Shown here one piece after another: positions 1-6,691 of a stretch of 8,090 nucleotides of DNA; position 1 is the first letter of the stretch; the number at the start of each line of letters is the position of its first letter. Under the pieces are notes generated by a model that saw nothing but the letters and a program-made list of their open reading frames with translations, searched no databases and had not been told where the DNA came from. Location: NCBI GenBank assembly GCA_005787865.1, contig SXZN01000163.1:1-8090 (forward strand), written 5' to 3'. A program made the position numbers and the translations under genes. Source of the stretch: Opitutaceae bacterium (GTDB lineage Bacteria > Verrucomicrobiota > Verrucomicrobiia > Opitutales > Opitutaceae).

Positions 1-192
1 AAGGAAGCGAAAGCCCCCACCGACGCCCAAAAAGCGATCGTGTTGGCCGATCAAACCGGCGATCGCATGACCCTCAAGGCGGATTCCTATATCCCACTCG
101 CGATGGCGATAATCTTCCTCGGCGTGCTGCTCTACTTTAAGAGTATCGGTGGCTACAAAGTGCTGAAGCTGGAAGAGCAAGCGTCGACCTAG
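1..192 (+). CDS. C-terminal fragment of a membrane protein, probably an MFS-type transporter
   Basis: This frame is open from the first base and ends at TAG 190-192, giving 63 residues; the gene begins upstream of the window. It has a polar stretch of about 30 residues, then one hydrophobic segment (roughly residues 31-46, IPLAMAIIFLGVLLYF), then a short basic tail containing KSIGGYK and ending LEEQAST. One last membrane helix followed by a short basic, presumably cytoplasmic tail is typical of the final helix of 12-helix major-facilitator transporters. That family call rests on style only, since no diagnostic motif lies in the fragment. Other polytopic membrane proteins remain possible. A strong terminator 28 bases after the stop shows it is the last gene of its transcript. 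Confidence 0.6.
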   Translation, partial: KEAKAPTDAQKAIVLADQTGDRMTLKADSYIPLAMAIIFLGVLLYFKSIGGYKVLKLEEQAST

Positions 193-220
193 TTCTCGCC
201 AATCACGCGCTAGCTTATGC

Positions 221-245
221 AGCGGGCCGAGGGGCCCGCTTTTTT
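221..245 (+). terminator. Rho-independent terminator of the upstream transporter-like gene
   Basis: A perfect 8-bp GC-rich stem (AGCGGGCC at 221-228 pairs with GGCCCGCT at 233-240) has a 4-base loop and runs straight into TTTTTT at 240-245. The stop codon of the upstream gene is 28 bases away. The opposite strand lacks a T tract, so it should act only on plus-strand transcription. Confidence 0.9.
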
Positions 246-298
246 ATTGGCAACTTTGGGCGCGAGCGAGCCCAGGCATCAAGGCCAAGCAAAACACG

Positions 299-325
299 CC
301 GTCGCAGAACGAAAATTCGCGACGG
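299..325 (-). terminator. Possible weak terminator hairpin for the ispE-ptsI unit
   Basis: A 7-bp inverted repeat (CCGTCGC at 299-305 pairs with GCGACGG at 319-325) has a 13-base loop. Read on the minus strand it lies about 55 bases after the ptsI stop and is followed by CGTGTTTTG, which is only moderately T-rich. It may end or stabilise the 3' end of the ptsI transcript, but it could be incidental. The rest of the 193-379 gap holds nothing else I can support. Confidence 0.3.
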
Positions 326-341
326 GGGCCGAGCGAAAAAA

Positions 342-381
342 GAGCCCAGATAAATTCGCGGCCATGAGCTCCCGGCGGCTC
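342..381 (-). terminator. Possible terminator overlapping the ptsI stop codon
   Basis: On the minus strand GAGCC (377-381, touching the stop codon) can pair with GGCTC (342-346), which is followed at once by TTTTTT (336-341). The T tract is convincing. The stem is only 5 bp with a 30-base loop, so the structure is weak. It is an alternative to, or partner of, the hairpin at 299-325. Confidence 0.3.
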
Positions 382-2143
382 AATTAGCCTGCATGCGGGC
401 ATGATAAAAAGCTTCAATCAGCGCATGGGTTTGCTTGGCCTCGGTCTGCGCCAGCGCGGCTTGCGCCAGCTCTCTGGCGTCACTCATTTTTAATGCCCGG
501 ATAAGATATTTTGCCGTCGGCAATAACGAGGGAGTCATGCTCAGCTCATCGACGCCTAAGCCCAGCAACAAAGGAACATACTTTGCATCTCCCGCCATCT
601 CCCCACACACGCTGACTTTAATTTTTCGCGCATGGCCCGCGGTAATAATTTGCTGCAAGACGCGCAGCACCGCGGGATGCGCCGGATCATAAAGCGGGGC
701 GACCCGGCTATTACCTCGATCGATCGCGAGCAGGTACTGGATTAAATCATTGGTCCCGATGCTAAAAAAATCACATTGGCCCGCCAAGAGATCACTCGCG
801 ATAGCGGCACTCGGAATCTCAATCATCGCCCCAACACGTAAGTGCGGATCAAAAGCTTGCTGGCGTTGGGTTAGTTCCAGTCGCGCTTCTTGCAGCAATT
901 TATTCGCCCGCGTTAATTCATCCGGACCACTGATCATCGGATACATGAGCTCCACCCGACCGTGGGCACTCGCGCGCAGGATCGCGCGCAGTTGGTCTTT
1001 GAAGAGTGCCGGATTTTCCAAACACATGCGAATGGCGCGAAAACCCATGAAGGGATTTGCCTCAGGGCCGATCAAATCCGGCCGACCGGGCAGAGGCTTG
1101 TCCCCACCGATATCGAGCGTTCGAATCGTCACGGGCGCGGGGGCGAGGCCGGCCACAATTTCCCGATACGCGGCGTATTGTTGGTCCTCCGTGGGCATCT
1201 CCTCAGCCGCAAAAAAAAGATACTCTGTACGGTAAAGCCCAACTCCCTGCGCTCGGTATTGCCGGACCAAGGCAACCTCATCGGGTTTTTCAATGTTGGC
1301 CCGCAGGCTTACGTGGACTCCGTCCAAGGTTTCGGCCGCGAGTTCATTCACCGCCAACAGATGCGTCTCAAAGGTCTGCTTGGCCTGCTGAATTTTACCG
1401 TAGCGAAATAGGGTCTGCTCCGTGGGATTAACGATCACGAGGCCTTCGTACCCATCGACTATCAGCCAATCGCCATTTTTTAATTTGCTCGAGAGATCAC
1501 GCGTACCCACCACGGCGGGAATCTTCATCGAACGCGCCACGATGACCGCATGGCTCGTGTGACTGCCGGCATCGGTCACAATGCCGAGCGCGGCACTCCG
1601 ATCCACGCCCGCTGATTCGGAAGGAGAAATATCGGGCGCGACAATGATGCGCTGCTCCACCAACTCCGTCAGACTGCTGGCCGCTTGGCCCAACAGCACA
1701 TGCAGCACGCGCTTGGCGACATCTTTGATATCAGCCGCCCGCTCGCGCAAATATTCATCATCAATTTCGGCAAAAGCCTGGATGTAGCGCTGGGCAATAT
1801 TATTAAAGCAGGTTTCAATATTAAGCCCTGATTTTTCAAAAGCCCGAATGGTCTCCCCAATCAAAGCTTGGTCTTCGAGCACCAGTTGGTGCGCATCAAA
1901 AATCAAAGCCTCCTCCGGACTAAGATCTCGAGCTACTTGATCCTGAATTTTGGATATCTGCTGCCGAGTGACCACCAGCGCTTGCTCGAAGCGCTCGATC
2001 TCTGCGCCCCGCTTATCGGCATCCACCGTGTAGAGCGGCACCTCTAATTCACTCTGCAGGTAGAGAAATGCCTGCCCATGAGCGATGCCCTTAGAGGCCG
2101 CGATACCCTGGATGACGAGTTCGCTTTTAGCTTGGGGATCCAT
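380..2143 (-). CDS. ptsI: Phosphoenolpyruvate-protein phosphotransferase (PTS Enzyme I)
   Basis: Enzyme I takes the phosphoryl group from phosphoenolpyruvate and passes it to HPr, the first step of the cytoplasmic sugar phosphotransferase relay. The 587 residues cover the whole family (E. coli 575). The N-terminal HPr-binding and phosphohistidine half is followed by the PEP-utilising TIM barrel. Visible landmarks are the swivelling-domain motif GSHTSHAVIVAR with active-site His198, LYRTEYLF (Arg305), RTLDIGGDKP (Arg341), NPFMGFRAIR (363-372), MIEIPSA (440-446), the metal-site region SIGTNDLIQY (461-470), and VSVCGEMAGD with catalytic Cys513. Every key residue is present, so it should be active. 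The ATG start gives a family-like N-terminus (VIQGIAASKGIAHG), but no Shine-Dalgarno sequence precedes it. It lies 53 bases after ispE and is probably co-transcribed. No HPr or EII gene is visible, so whether it serves sugar uptake or a regulatory relay is open. Confidence 0.97.
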   Translation of the reverse strand: MDPQAKSELVIQGIAASKGIAHGQAFLYLQSELEVPLYTVDADKRGAEIERFEQALVVTRQQISKIQDQVARDLSPEEALIFDAHQLVLEDQALIGETIRAFEKSGLNIETCFNNIAQRYIQAFAEIDDEYLRERAADIKDVAKRVLHVLLGQAASSLTELVEQRIIVAPDISPSESAGVDRSAALGIVTDAGSHTSHAVIVARSMKIPAVVGTRDLSSKLKNGDWLIVDGYEGLVIVNPTEQTLFRYGKIQQAKQTFETHLLAVNELAAETLDGVHVSLRANIEKPDEVALVRQYRAQGVGLYRTEYLFFAAEEMPTEDQQYAAYREIVAGLAPAPVTIRTLDIGGDKPLPGRPDLIGPEANPFMGFRAIRMCLENPALFKDQLRAILRASAHGRVELMYPMISGPDELTRANKLLQEARLELTQRQQAFDPHLRVGAMIEIPSAAIASDLLAGQCDFFSIGTNDLIQYLLAIDRGNSRVAPLYDPAHPAVLRVLQQIITAGHARKIKVSVCGEMAGDAKYVPLLLGLGVDELSMTPSLLPTAKYLIRALKMSDARELAQAALAQTEAKQTHALIEAFYHARMQAN

Positions 2144-2174
2144 GGGGTAAGCTTGGATTGATTAACCAAGCCCC
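2144..2174 (-). promoter_or_regulatory. Hairpin abutting the ptsI start codon
   Basis: In the ispE-ptsI gap, GCTTGG (2151-2156) and CCAAGC (2166-2171) form a perfect 6-bp stem around an AT-rich 9-base loop. GGG and CCC blocks at 2144-2147 and 2172-2174 can extend it across a 3-base bulge (2148-2150). On the transcript the structure ends right at the ptsI AUG, covering the whole ribosome landing zone. It could dampen ptsI translation relative to ispE, or mark an RNA-processing site. It lacks a T tract, so it is not an intrinsic terminator. The inverted repeat is seen directly; the role is inferred. Confidence 0.45.
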
Positions 2175-2196
2175 ACGCGGTGTGGTCAATGCGGAA

Positions 2197-3087
2197 CTAG
2201 CTCAACCGAGTTTCCTGCCCGAAAGCCGCTGCGCCCCAGCAGGCGCGAATACACTGAAGGAGTGGCGCACTGGCCTGCTCCTCAGATAAAAAAACAAAGC
2301 AAGCACTTCCACTGCCGCTCATCCGTCCTTCGACGCCAAACTGCGTTCGCAATTTATTTAAGAGCACTGGCAGGGCGATGAATTTATCAAACGCCACTCT
2401 CTCCATGTTATTAGCTAACAACTGCTCCGCTGGCTTCGACCCGTCGAGCCAAGCCGCCACTTGCTTTTCTGCTAATCCGACCGGCACGTAGTCGGTCGCA
2501 CACTGCCGCATCTGCTGATAAGCCCACGCCGTATTAATGGAAAAACGAGGCTTAAACAATAGCACCCGCCGACCGCTGAGTCTGGCTCGCGCCGCGGCGG
2601 ACAGCTGTTCAATTTTTTCCCCGCGTCCCCGCATCAGAGAGGGAGTGGGGTTTAAAAATAGCGCACAATCTGAACCCAGCGTCGCCGCCAGCGCCGACCA
2701 TTGCTCGGTGGTGAGCAGTCCGCCCGAAATTTTATCCAGAGCCCGCAGCGCCGCTATGGCATTACTGCTGCCGCCGCCCAAGCCCGATCCCAGCGGAATT
2801 CGTTTCGTCAGCTTAAAATGCACCCCGCCCTGCCAACCCGTCGCCGCCCCAAAGGCCTGCGCAGCTTTAAAAATGAGATTAGATTCGTCGAGCGGCACCG
2901 CTGGTTGCGCACAACTCAAGGTAAACTGAGGCCCCGAAGCCCGGGCGCAACTTTCGGCCACCAACTCATCTCCGAAATTTAAAGGAGCCACCACCGAGAC
3001 TAAATCATGATAACCATCCGCTCGACAGCCCGTGACGGCGAGGAGCAGGTTAATCTTAGCCGGTGAAAATTCGGTGACAGAGTTCAT
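2197..3087 (-). CDS. ispE: 4-diphosphocytidyl-2-C-methyl-D-erythritol kinase
   Basis: IspE phosphorylates CDP-methylerythritol at the 2-position with ATP, the fourth step of the MEP isoprenoid pathway. The 296-residue protein is of normal length and belongs to the GHMP kinases. It opens with FSPAKINLLLAVTGCRADGYH (catalytic Lys11), followed by the glycine-rich ATP loop IPLGSGLGGGSSNAIAAL (97-114). LGSD ends at Asp140, the expected catalytic aspartate. The C-terminal GHMP motif MSGSGSACF lies at 256-264. The usual proline after GSDC is alanine here (GSDCALF), a mild change. The frame stays open upstream to a GTG at 3144, but those 19 extra residues match nothing expected and would consume the divergent intergenic region. 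The ATG at 3087 gives a standard N-terminus. No Shine-Dalgarno sequence is present. It heads the unit with ptsI and faces the pyrF-ispD-ispF unit. Confidence 0.96.
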   Translation of the reverse strand: MNSVTEFSPAKINLLLAVTGCRADGYHDLVSVVAPLNFGDELVAESCARASGPQFTLSCAQPAVPLDESNLIFKAAQAFGAATGWQGGVHFKLTKRIPLGSGLGGGSSNAIAALRALDKISGGLLTTEQWSALAATLGSDCALFLNPTPSLMRGRGEKIEQLSAAARARLSGRRVLLFKPRFSINTAWAYQQMRQCATDYVPVGLAEKQVAAWLDGSKPAEQLLANNMERVAFDKFIALPVLLNKLRTQFGVEGRMSGSGSACFVFLSEEQASAPLLQCIRACWGAAAFGQETRLS

Positions 3088-3146
3088 GGCACATAAAATA
3101 GCATGGCGCAGACCACAATTTCCGCTCACGGTACCTCCCCTCACCT
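3088..3146. promoter_or_regulatory. Divergent ispE / pyrF promoter region
   Basis: These 59 bases separate two divergent start codons and should hold promoters for both units, unless those lie inside the genes. On the minus strand, TGCTATTTT (3095-3103) resembles an extended -10 element and lies 7 bases before the ispE ATG, which would give an almost leaderless transcript. On the plus strand a weak pair is GTGACA (3074-3079, inside ispE) and TAGCAT (3099-3104) with a long 19-base spacer. The two -10 candidates overlap, so the units could compete for polymerase. Element calls are by eye and weak; the divergent arrangement itself is certain. Confidence 0.4.
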
Positions 3147-3845
3147 ATGGCTTGCGACCTAATTTTGGCTCTTGATGTTCCCACCCGCGAAGCAGCTGAC
3201 CCCATTCTTCGCCAGCTGCGCGGTCAACTGCGCTGGGTGAAGATTGGCTTGCAGATGTTTACGGCCTACGGACCCGACTATGTGCGCGCGGTGGCTGGTC
3301 TCGGGTTCAATGTTTTCCTCGATCTCAAACTGCACGACATCCCCAACACCGTGGCCAAAGCCGTGGAATCGCTGGCGCCGCTCCCGATCCACATGCTGAC
3401 CCTGCATTGCGCGGGGGGCAGCGAGATGATGCGCGCGGCCCTCGCGGCTCAACAAAAGCACAATCCTCAATTACTGCTCCTCGGCGTTACCGTGCTCACT
3501 TCCATGGATTCTCCTGGGCTCCAGGAAATTGGCGTCACCGTACCATCAGCCGAGCAAGTCACCCGGCTCGGCCAACTGGCCGCGACCGCCGGCCTCCGCG
3601 GACTCGTCTGCTCCCCGCTAGAAGTCGCTCTCCTGCGCCAACAATTACCGGCCGCCATGCAGTTGATCACCCCCGGCATCCGACCCGCCCATGAAGCGGG
3701 GACGGACGACCAGAAGCGGGTCATGACTCCCGCCAACGCGGCCCAGGCGGGCTCAAGCTACATCGTGGTCGGCCGCCCGATCCTGCAAGCCGCCGATCCC
3801 GCGGCGGCGGCACGGGCAATTTTAGCGGAACTCGCCTGCGCCTAA
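3147..3845 (+). CDS. pyrF: Orotidine 5'-phosphate decarboxylase
   Basis: PyrF converts orotidine 5'-monophosphate to UMP, the last step of de novo pyrimidine synthesis, in the cytoplasm. The 232 residues are the usual size of the short bacterial (class I) enzymes. Visible are LILALDVP with substrate-binding Asp10, WVKIGLQMF (Lys32), and the signature FLDLKLHDIPNTV with the catalytic Asp59-Lys61-Asp64 set. LITPGIRP (173-180) and IVVGRPI (206-212), with Arg210 for the phosphate, follow. The start is ATG 3147; it is preceded not by a Shine-Dalgarno sequence but by a C/T-rich run, CCTCCCCTCACCT. It is the first gene of the plus-strand unit, 30 bases ahead of ispD. UMP feeds CTP, which IspD uses, so the linkage makes mild metabolic sense. 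Confidence 0.97.
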   Translation: MACDLILALDVPTREAADPILRQLRGQLRWVKIGLQMFTAYGPDYVRAVAGLGFNVFLDLKLHDIPNTVAKAVESLAPLPIHMLTLHCAGGSEMMRAALAAQQKHNPQLLLLGVTVLTSMDSPGLQEIGVTVPSAEQVTRLGQLAATAGLRGLVCSPLEVALLRQQLPAAMQLITPGIRPAHEAGTDDQKRVMTPANAAQAGSSYIVVGRPILQAADPAAAARAILAELACA

Positions 3846-3849
3846 TTTC

Positions 3850-3879
3850 ATGACTCACCCCTCCCGCTTCCTTCGATGA
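3850..3879 (+). CDS. Possible 9-codon leader ORF coupled to ispD
   Basis: An ATG 4 bases after the pyrF stop opens a 9-codon frame (MTHPSRFLR). Its TGA stop overlaps the ispD ATG as ATGA (3876-3879). It fills the pyrF-ispD gap almost exactly. Ribosomes finishing it would be placed on the ispD start, which otherwise has no Shine-Dalgarno sequence. There is no ribosome-binding site for the mini-ORF either, and so short a frame can arise by chance. This is a candidate only. Confidence 0.25.
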   Translation: MTHPSRFLR

Positions 3880-4556
3880 GTCGCACGGCGGCCATTCTTC
3901 TTGCCGCGGGTCGCGGGCAGCGCATGGCCAACGCCGTGCCAGACAAGATTCTAGCGCCTCTCGCAGGTAAGCCCGTTTTTGCCCACAGCGTGAGTGCTTT
4001 TTATCGCAGCGGGGTCGTCGACACTTTCATCGTTACTTACCGTGACCAAGCGCAACTGCTCGAGCTCTCCGCGTACGCGCCGACCCCCACGCTTTTCGTC
4101 CCGGGGGGCAACGAACGCCAAGACTCCGTCAGCGCCGCTTTGGCGGAACTACCAGACGATGTTAAATATGTTTTCATTCACGATTGTGCCCGCCCGCTCG
4201 TCCGTCCGGAGCAATTAGTCGCTCTCCATAAAATCGTACGCCGCGAAAATGCGGTCGTGCTAGCCCATCGCGTCACCGACACCATCAAAGTCCATCGCGG
4301 CGAAGGCCAACTCCGCACCCTGCCGCGCCAGCATCTGTGGGCCATGGAAACGCCCCAAGTTTTTGCGCGAGCCTTGCTCGACCGAGCCTATGCGCGGGTA
4401 GCGACACGCCGGTTGAAAATCACCGATGATGCGGCGGCGGTAGAGTTACTGCACCACCCCATTGCCTTACTCGAGAATACTTATCCGAATCCCAAGCTGA
4501 CCACCCCGGCCGACCTGGCCTACTTGGAATTCCTGGTCGCTGAACTTAAACCTTAA
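3876..4556 (+). CDS. ispD: 2-C-methyl-D-erythritol 4-phosphate cytidylyltransferase
   Basis: IspD joins methylerythritol 4-phosphate to CTP, giving CDP-methylerythritol and pyrophosphate, the third step of the MEP pathway. The 226 residues are the normal length for the stand-alone enzyme (E. coli 236). The nucleotidyltransferase loop AAILLAAGRGQRM carries Arg16 and is followed by Lys24 in PDKIL, the pair that binds the CTP phosphates. Further family marks are GGNERQDSV (77-85), HDCARPLV (102-109), TDTIKV (134-139), Arg151 in PRQHLWAMETPQVF for the substrate phosphate, and Lys207 in NPKLTTPADL near the C-terminus. All expected catalytic positions are occupied. The ATG at 3876 has no Shine-Dalgarno sequence and follows a C/T-rich tract. 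It sits 12 bases before ispF and is clearly separate from it, unlike the IspDF fusions of some bacteria. Confidence 0.96.
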   Translation: MSRTAAILLAAGRGQRMANAVPDKILAPLAGKPVFAHSVSAFYRSGVVDTFIVTYRDQAQLLELSAYAPTPTLFVPGGNERQDSVSAALAELPDDVKYVFIHDCARPLVRPEQLVALHKIVRRENAVVLAHRVTDTIKVHRGEGQLRTLPRQHLWAMETPQVFARALLDRAYARVATRRLKITDDAAAVELLHHPIALLENTYPNPKLTTPADLAYLEFLVAELKP

Positions 4557-4562
4557 GAGAGA
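4557..4562 (+). promoter_or_regulatory. Ribosome binding site of ispF
   Basis: GAGAGA lies 6 bases before the ispF ATG, directly after the ispD stop codon. It is one of only two plausible Shine-Dalgarno-like sites in the window and supports the chosen start. Confidence 0.5.
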
Positions 4563-4568
4563 TTATTT

Positions 4569-5057
4569 ATGGCTCATTGGCGCATTGGTCACGGCTACGA
4601 CATCCACCGCACCACGGTCGGCCGACCGCTGGTACTGGGCGGGGTAACTTTTACCGCGGACTTCGGCCTCGAGGGACATTCGGACGCTGATGCCCTCACG
4701 CATGCGATCTGCGATGCCTTGCTGGGTGCGGCAGGGCTGCCTGACATTGGCCATTTTTTTCCCAACACTGATGCAACCTGGCGGAATATAAATTCGCAGG
4801 GGCTCCTCCAAAAAGTTACGGCGACGCTGCTGACGCACGGGTGGACGCCGGTTAATATTGATGCGACGCTGGTTGCCGAAAAACCAAAAATCTCTCATCG
4901 CCTCGCCGAGATGAAAGCGGTCCTCGCCGCCTCCACTGGTTTGTCCCCTGATGCAATCGGTTTGAAGGCGACCACCAATGAAGGGTGCGATGACCTCGGC
5001 CGCGGGCTCGCTATCGCCGCCCACGCGGTCGCCTTAATCGAGAAGTCATCCCCGTGA
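4569..5057 (+). CDS. ispF: 2-C-methyl-D-erythritol 2,4-cyclodiphosphate synthase
   Basis: IspF cyclises the IspE product to methylerythritol 2,4-cyclodiphosphate with loss of CMP, the fifth MEP step. The family is a homotrimer with zinc at the subunit interfaces. The 162 residues are standard length. The protein opens RIGHGYDIHR with zinc ligands Asp11 and His13, continues with EGHSDADALTHAICDALLGA holding the third ligand His45, then LPDIGHFFPNTD (57-68), and ends with the cytidine-site motif LKATTNEG (132-139). All hallmark residues are intact. The ATG start has a GAGAGA site 6 bases upstream. Its TGA stop overlaps the GTG start of the next gene by 4 bases, which suggests translational coupling of isoprenoid synthesis to a peptide-binding protein gene. 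Frames on the opposite strand here are shadows. Confidence 0.97.
   Translation: MAHWRIGHGYDIHRTTVGRPLVLGGVTFTADFGLEGHSDADALTHAICDALLGAAGLPDIGHFFPNTDATWRNINSQGLLQKVTATLLTHGWTPVNIDATLVAEKPKISHRLAEMKAVLAASTGLSPDAIGLKATTNEGCDDLGRGLAIAAHAVALIEKSSP
5040..5045 (+). promoter_or_regulatory. Likely ribosome binding site for the GTG start of the first binding protein
   Basis: GAGAAG lies inside the end of ispF, 8 bases before the GTG at 5054. Together with the GTGA overlap it favours this GTG over the internal ATG at 5114, which would cut away most of the signal sequence. Confidence 0.4.
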
Positions 5058-6691
5058 GAGGCGCTAACAATATTCGGCGACCGCTACGCTTGGCGGGCGT
5101 AATTTTGGGCCTCATGGCTTTGCTCAACGGGAGCTGTGCTCGGCGCGCCACCACGGTAGACCAAGCAACCCAGGCTGGCGTCCTACATTTAAGCGTGGGC
5201 TCCGAGCCAACTGATCTTGATCCCCAAACGGTCACCGGCCTCGGCGATGCCAAAATTATCGCGGCCCTGTTCGAACCTATCGTCACCTTCGATCCCGTCA
5301 CCCTCGCCCCGCGCCCCGCTCTCGCCGAACGTTGGGAAATTTCCCCCGATGGCTTGGTCTACATTTTTCATCTGCGCCCGACCGCCCGCTGGAGCAATGG
5401 CGACCCGATCACCGCTGAGGATTGCATCGCCTCTTGGCGGCGGATTCTCACGCCCACCCTGGCGGCGGATTACGCCTATTTTTTTTATATCATCCGCGGA
5501 GCCGAGTCATTTCACAAAGGCCAGATCACCGATTTTTCTACCGTCGGCTTAGCCGCGCCTGATCCTCGCACGCTCGTGGTTACGCTGGCTCACCCCGCAC
5601 CCTATTTTCTCCAAATTCTCCTCAACTCACCGTGGCGCCCCCTGAACGTGCGCAGCATCGCGGCGGTCGGTGACGCTTACCATCGGGGCACCCCGTGGAC
5701 GCGACCAGGGAAACTCATTTCCAGCGGCCCATTCATTTTAAAAGAATGGAAGCCCCATCAACATATTTTGGTCGAAAAATCTTTGACCTACTGGGACCAC
5801 GCGACGGTCCGCCTTAACGCTATTCAGTTTTATCCCATCGACAGCATGGACGCCGAAGAGCGCGCTTTCCGCGCCGGCCAGCTACATGGGACGTGGTCGC
5901 TCCCGCTCTCTAAAATCCTTCCGCTCCAGCAGGAGAAATCGCCGGCACTCCGCATCGATCCCATTCTTGAAACCTATTTCTTCCGCCTCAACGTCCACCG
6001 CGCACCGCTGACTGATCAACGCATCCGCCGGGCGTTGTCGCTCGCGATCGACCGGGAGGCGATCGCGCAAAAAATTCTACCTGGCGGACGCCAGGCGGCG
6101 CCCACCCTCATCTCATCAGTTATTCCTGGCTATACGCCCCCGACCCGCCGCGCGTATGATCTAGCCGCGGCGCGCCAACTCCTCGCCGAAGCGGGGCATG
6201 CCGGCGGCGCAGGACTGCCACCGATCGAAATTCTCTACAACAATTCTGAAATTCTCCGGCTCGTAGCCGAAGCGATTCAACAAATGTGGCGCCGCGACCT
6301 CGGCCTCGATATCCGGCTCGTAAATCAGGAATTTAAGGTCGTCTTCGCTAGCCGGCGCACGGGAGATTATCAAGTCCTCCTCGGAAGTTGGACGGCTGAT
6401 TATCTCGATGCGACGACCTTCCTCGATTTATGGCGCAGCGATTCGGGCAATAACCACACCGGTTGGGCTGATCCCGCGTATGACGCTCTGTCCGATCAGG
6501 CCAATCGCCTCGCTGATCCCGCGGCCCGCGGCGCAGTGTTGGCTGCGGCCGAGGCGCTCGTGCTCGAGGCCGCACCCATTATTCCCATTTATTTTAATAC
6601 GCACGTTTACCTCTTGCACCCGGCTGTCCGCGGCTGGCAACCCACCCCGATGGATCACTCCGACTATCGCTATGTTTGGCTGGAAAAGTAA
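5054..6691 (+). CDS. OppA-like oligopeptide ABC transporter substrate-binding protein
   Basis: This is an extracytoplasmic solute-binding protein of the SBP_bac_5 (OppA/DppA) family, which captures peptides outside the inner membrane for an ABC importer. Its 545 residues match OppA (543 in E. coli). A signal sequence has a basic N-region (RRPLR) and a hydrophobic core (13-24) and ends at NGSC, Cys28, a probable but atypical lipoprotein site. Mature-domain marks are SVGSEPTDLDPQ (47-58), WEISPDGLVYIFHLRP (94-109), ARWSNGDPIT (111-120), SSGPFILKEW (223-232), IRRALSLAIDRE (324-335), and GSWTADYLDATTF (444-456). Asp449 in ADY aligns with the OppA aspartate that binds the peptide amino terminus (Asp419 in mature E. 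coli OppA), favouring peptides as ligand. The start is GTG, overlapping the ispF stop by 4 bases. It overlaps the next gene by 20 bases. Permease and ATPase genes are not in view. Confidence 0.92.
   Translation: MRGANNIRRPLRLAGVILGLMALLNGSCARRATTVDQATQAGVLHLSVGSEPTDLDPQTVTGLGDAKIIAALFEPIVTFDPVTLAPRPALAERWEISPDGLVYIFHLRPTARWSNGDPITAEDCIASWRRILTPTLAADYAYFFYIIRGAESFHKGQITDFSTVGLAAPDPRTLVVTLAHPAPYFLQILLNSPWRPLNVRSIAAVGDAYHRGTPWTRPGKLISSGPFILKEWKPHQHILVEKSLTYWDHATVRLNAIQFYPIDSMDAEERAFRAGQLHGTWSLPLSKILPLQQEKSPALRIDPILETYFFRLNVHRAPLTDQRIRRALSLAIDREAIAQKILPGGRQAAPTLISSVIPGYTPPTRRAYDLAAARQLLAEAGHAGGAGLPPIEILYNNSEILRLVAEAIQQMWRRDLGLDIRLVNQEFKVVFASRRTGDYQVLLGSWTADYLDATTFLDLWRSDSGNNHTGWADPAYDALSDQANRLADPAARGAVLAAAEALVLEAAPIIPIYFNTHVYLLHPAVRGWQPTPMDHSDYRYVWLEK

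Noticed and set aside
750..1411. Plus-strand open frames of about 120-160 codons inside ptsI
   Set aside because: They lie antisense to a fully conserved Enzyme I, have basic, arginine-rich compositions typical of shadow frames in GC-rich DNA, and show no recognisable domain.
3088..3144. Upstream GTG extension of ispE by 19 residues
   Set aside because: It would consume nearly all of the divergent intergenic region. The extra residues do not resemble any IspE N-terminus, while the ATG at 3087 gives the standard one.
4563..5024. Minus-strand 153-codon frame antisense to ispF
   Set aside because: It covers the conserved IspF coding sequence and has no family motif or ribosome binding site; it is a shadow.
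5479..5486. Run of eight T in the first binding protein gene (similar runs at 1211-1218 in ptsI and 4754-4760 in ispF) as possible frameshift or phase-variation sites
   Set aside because: Each run encodes phenylalanine codons in conserved or in-frame protein, the reading frames are intact on both sides, and no alternative frame product is supported.
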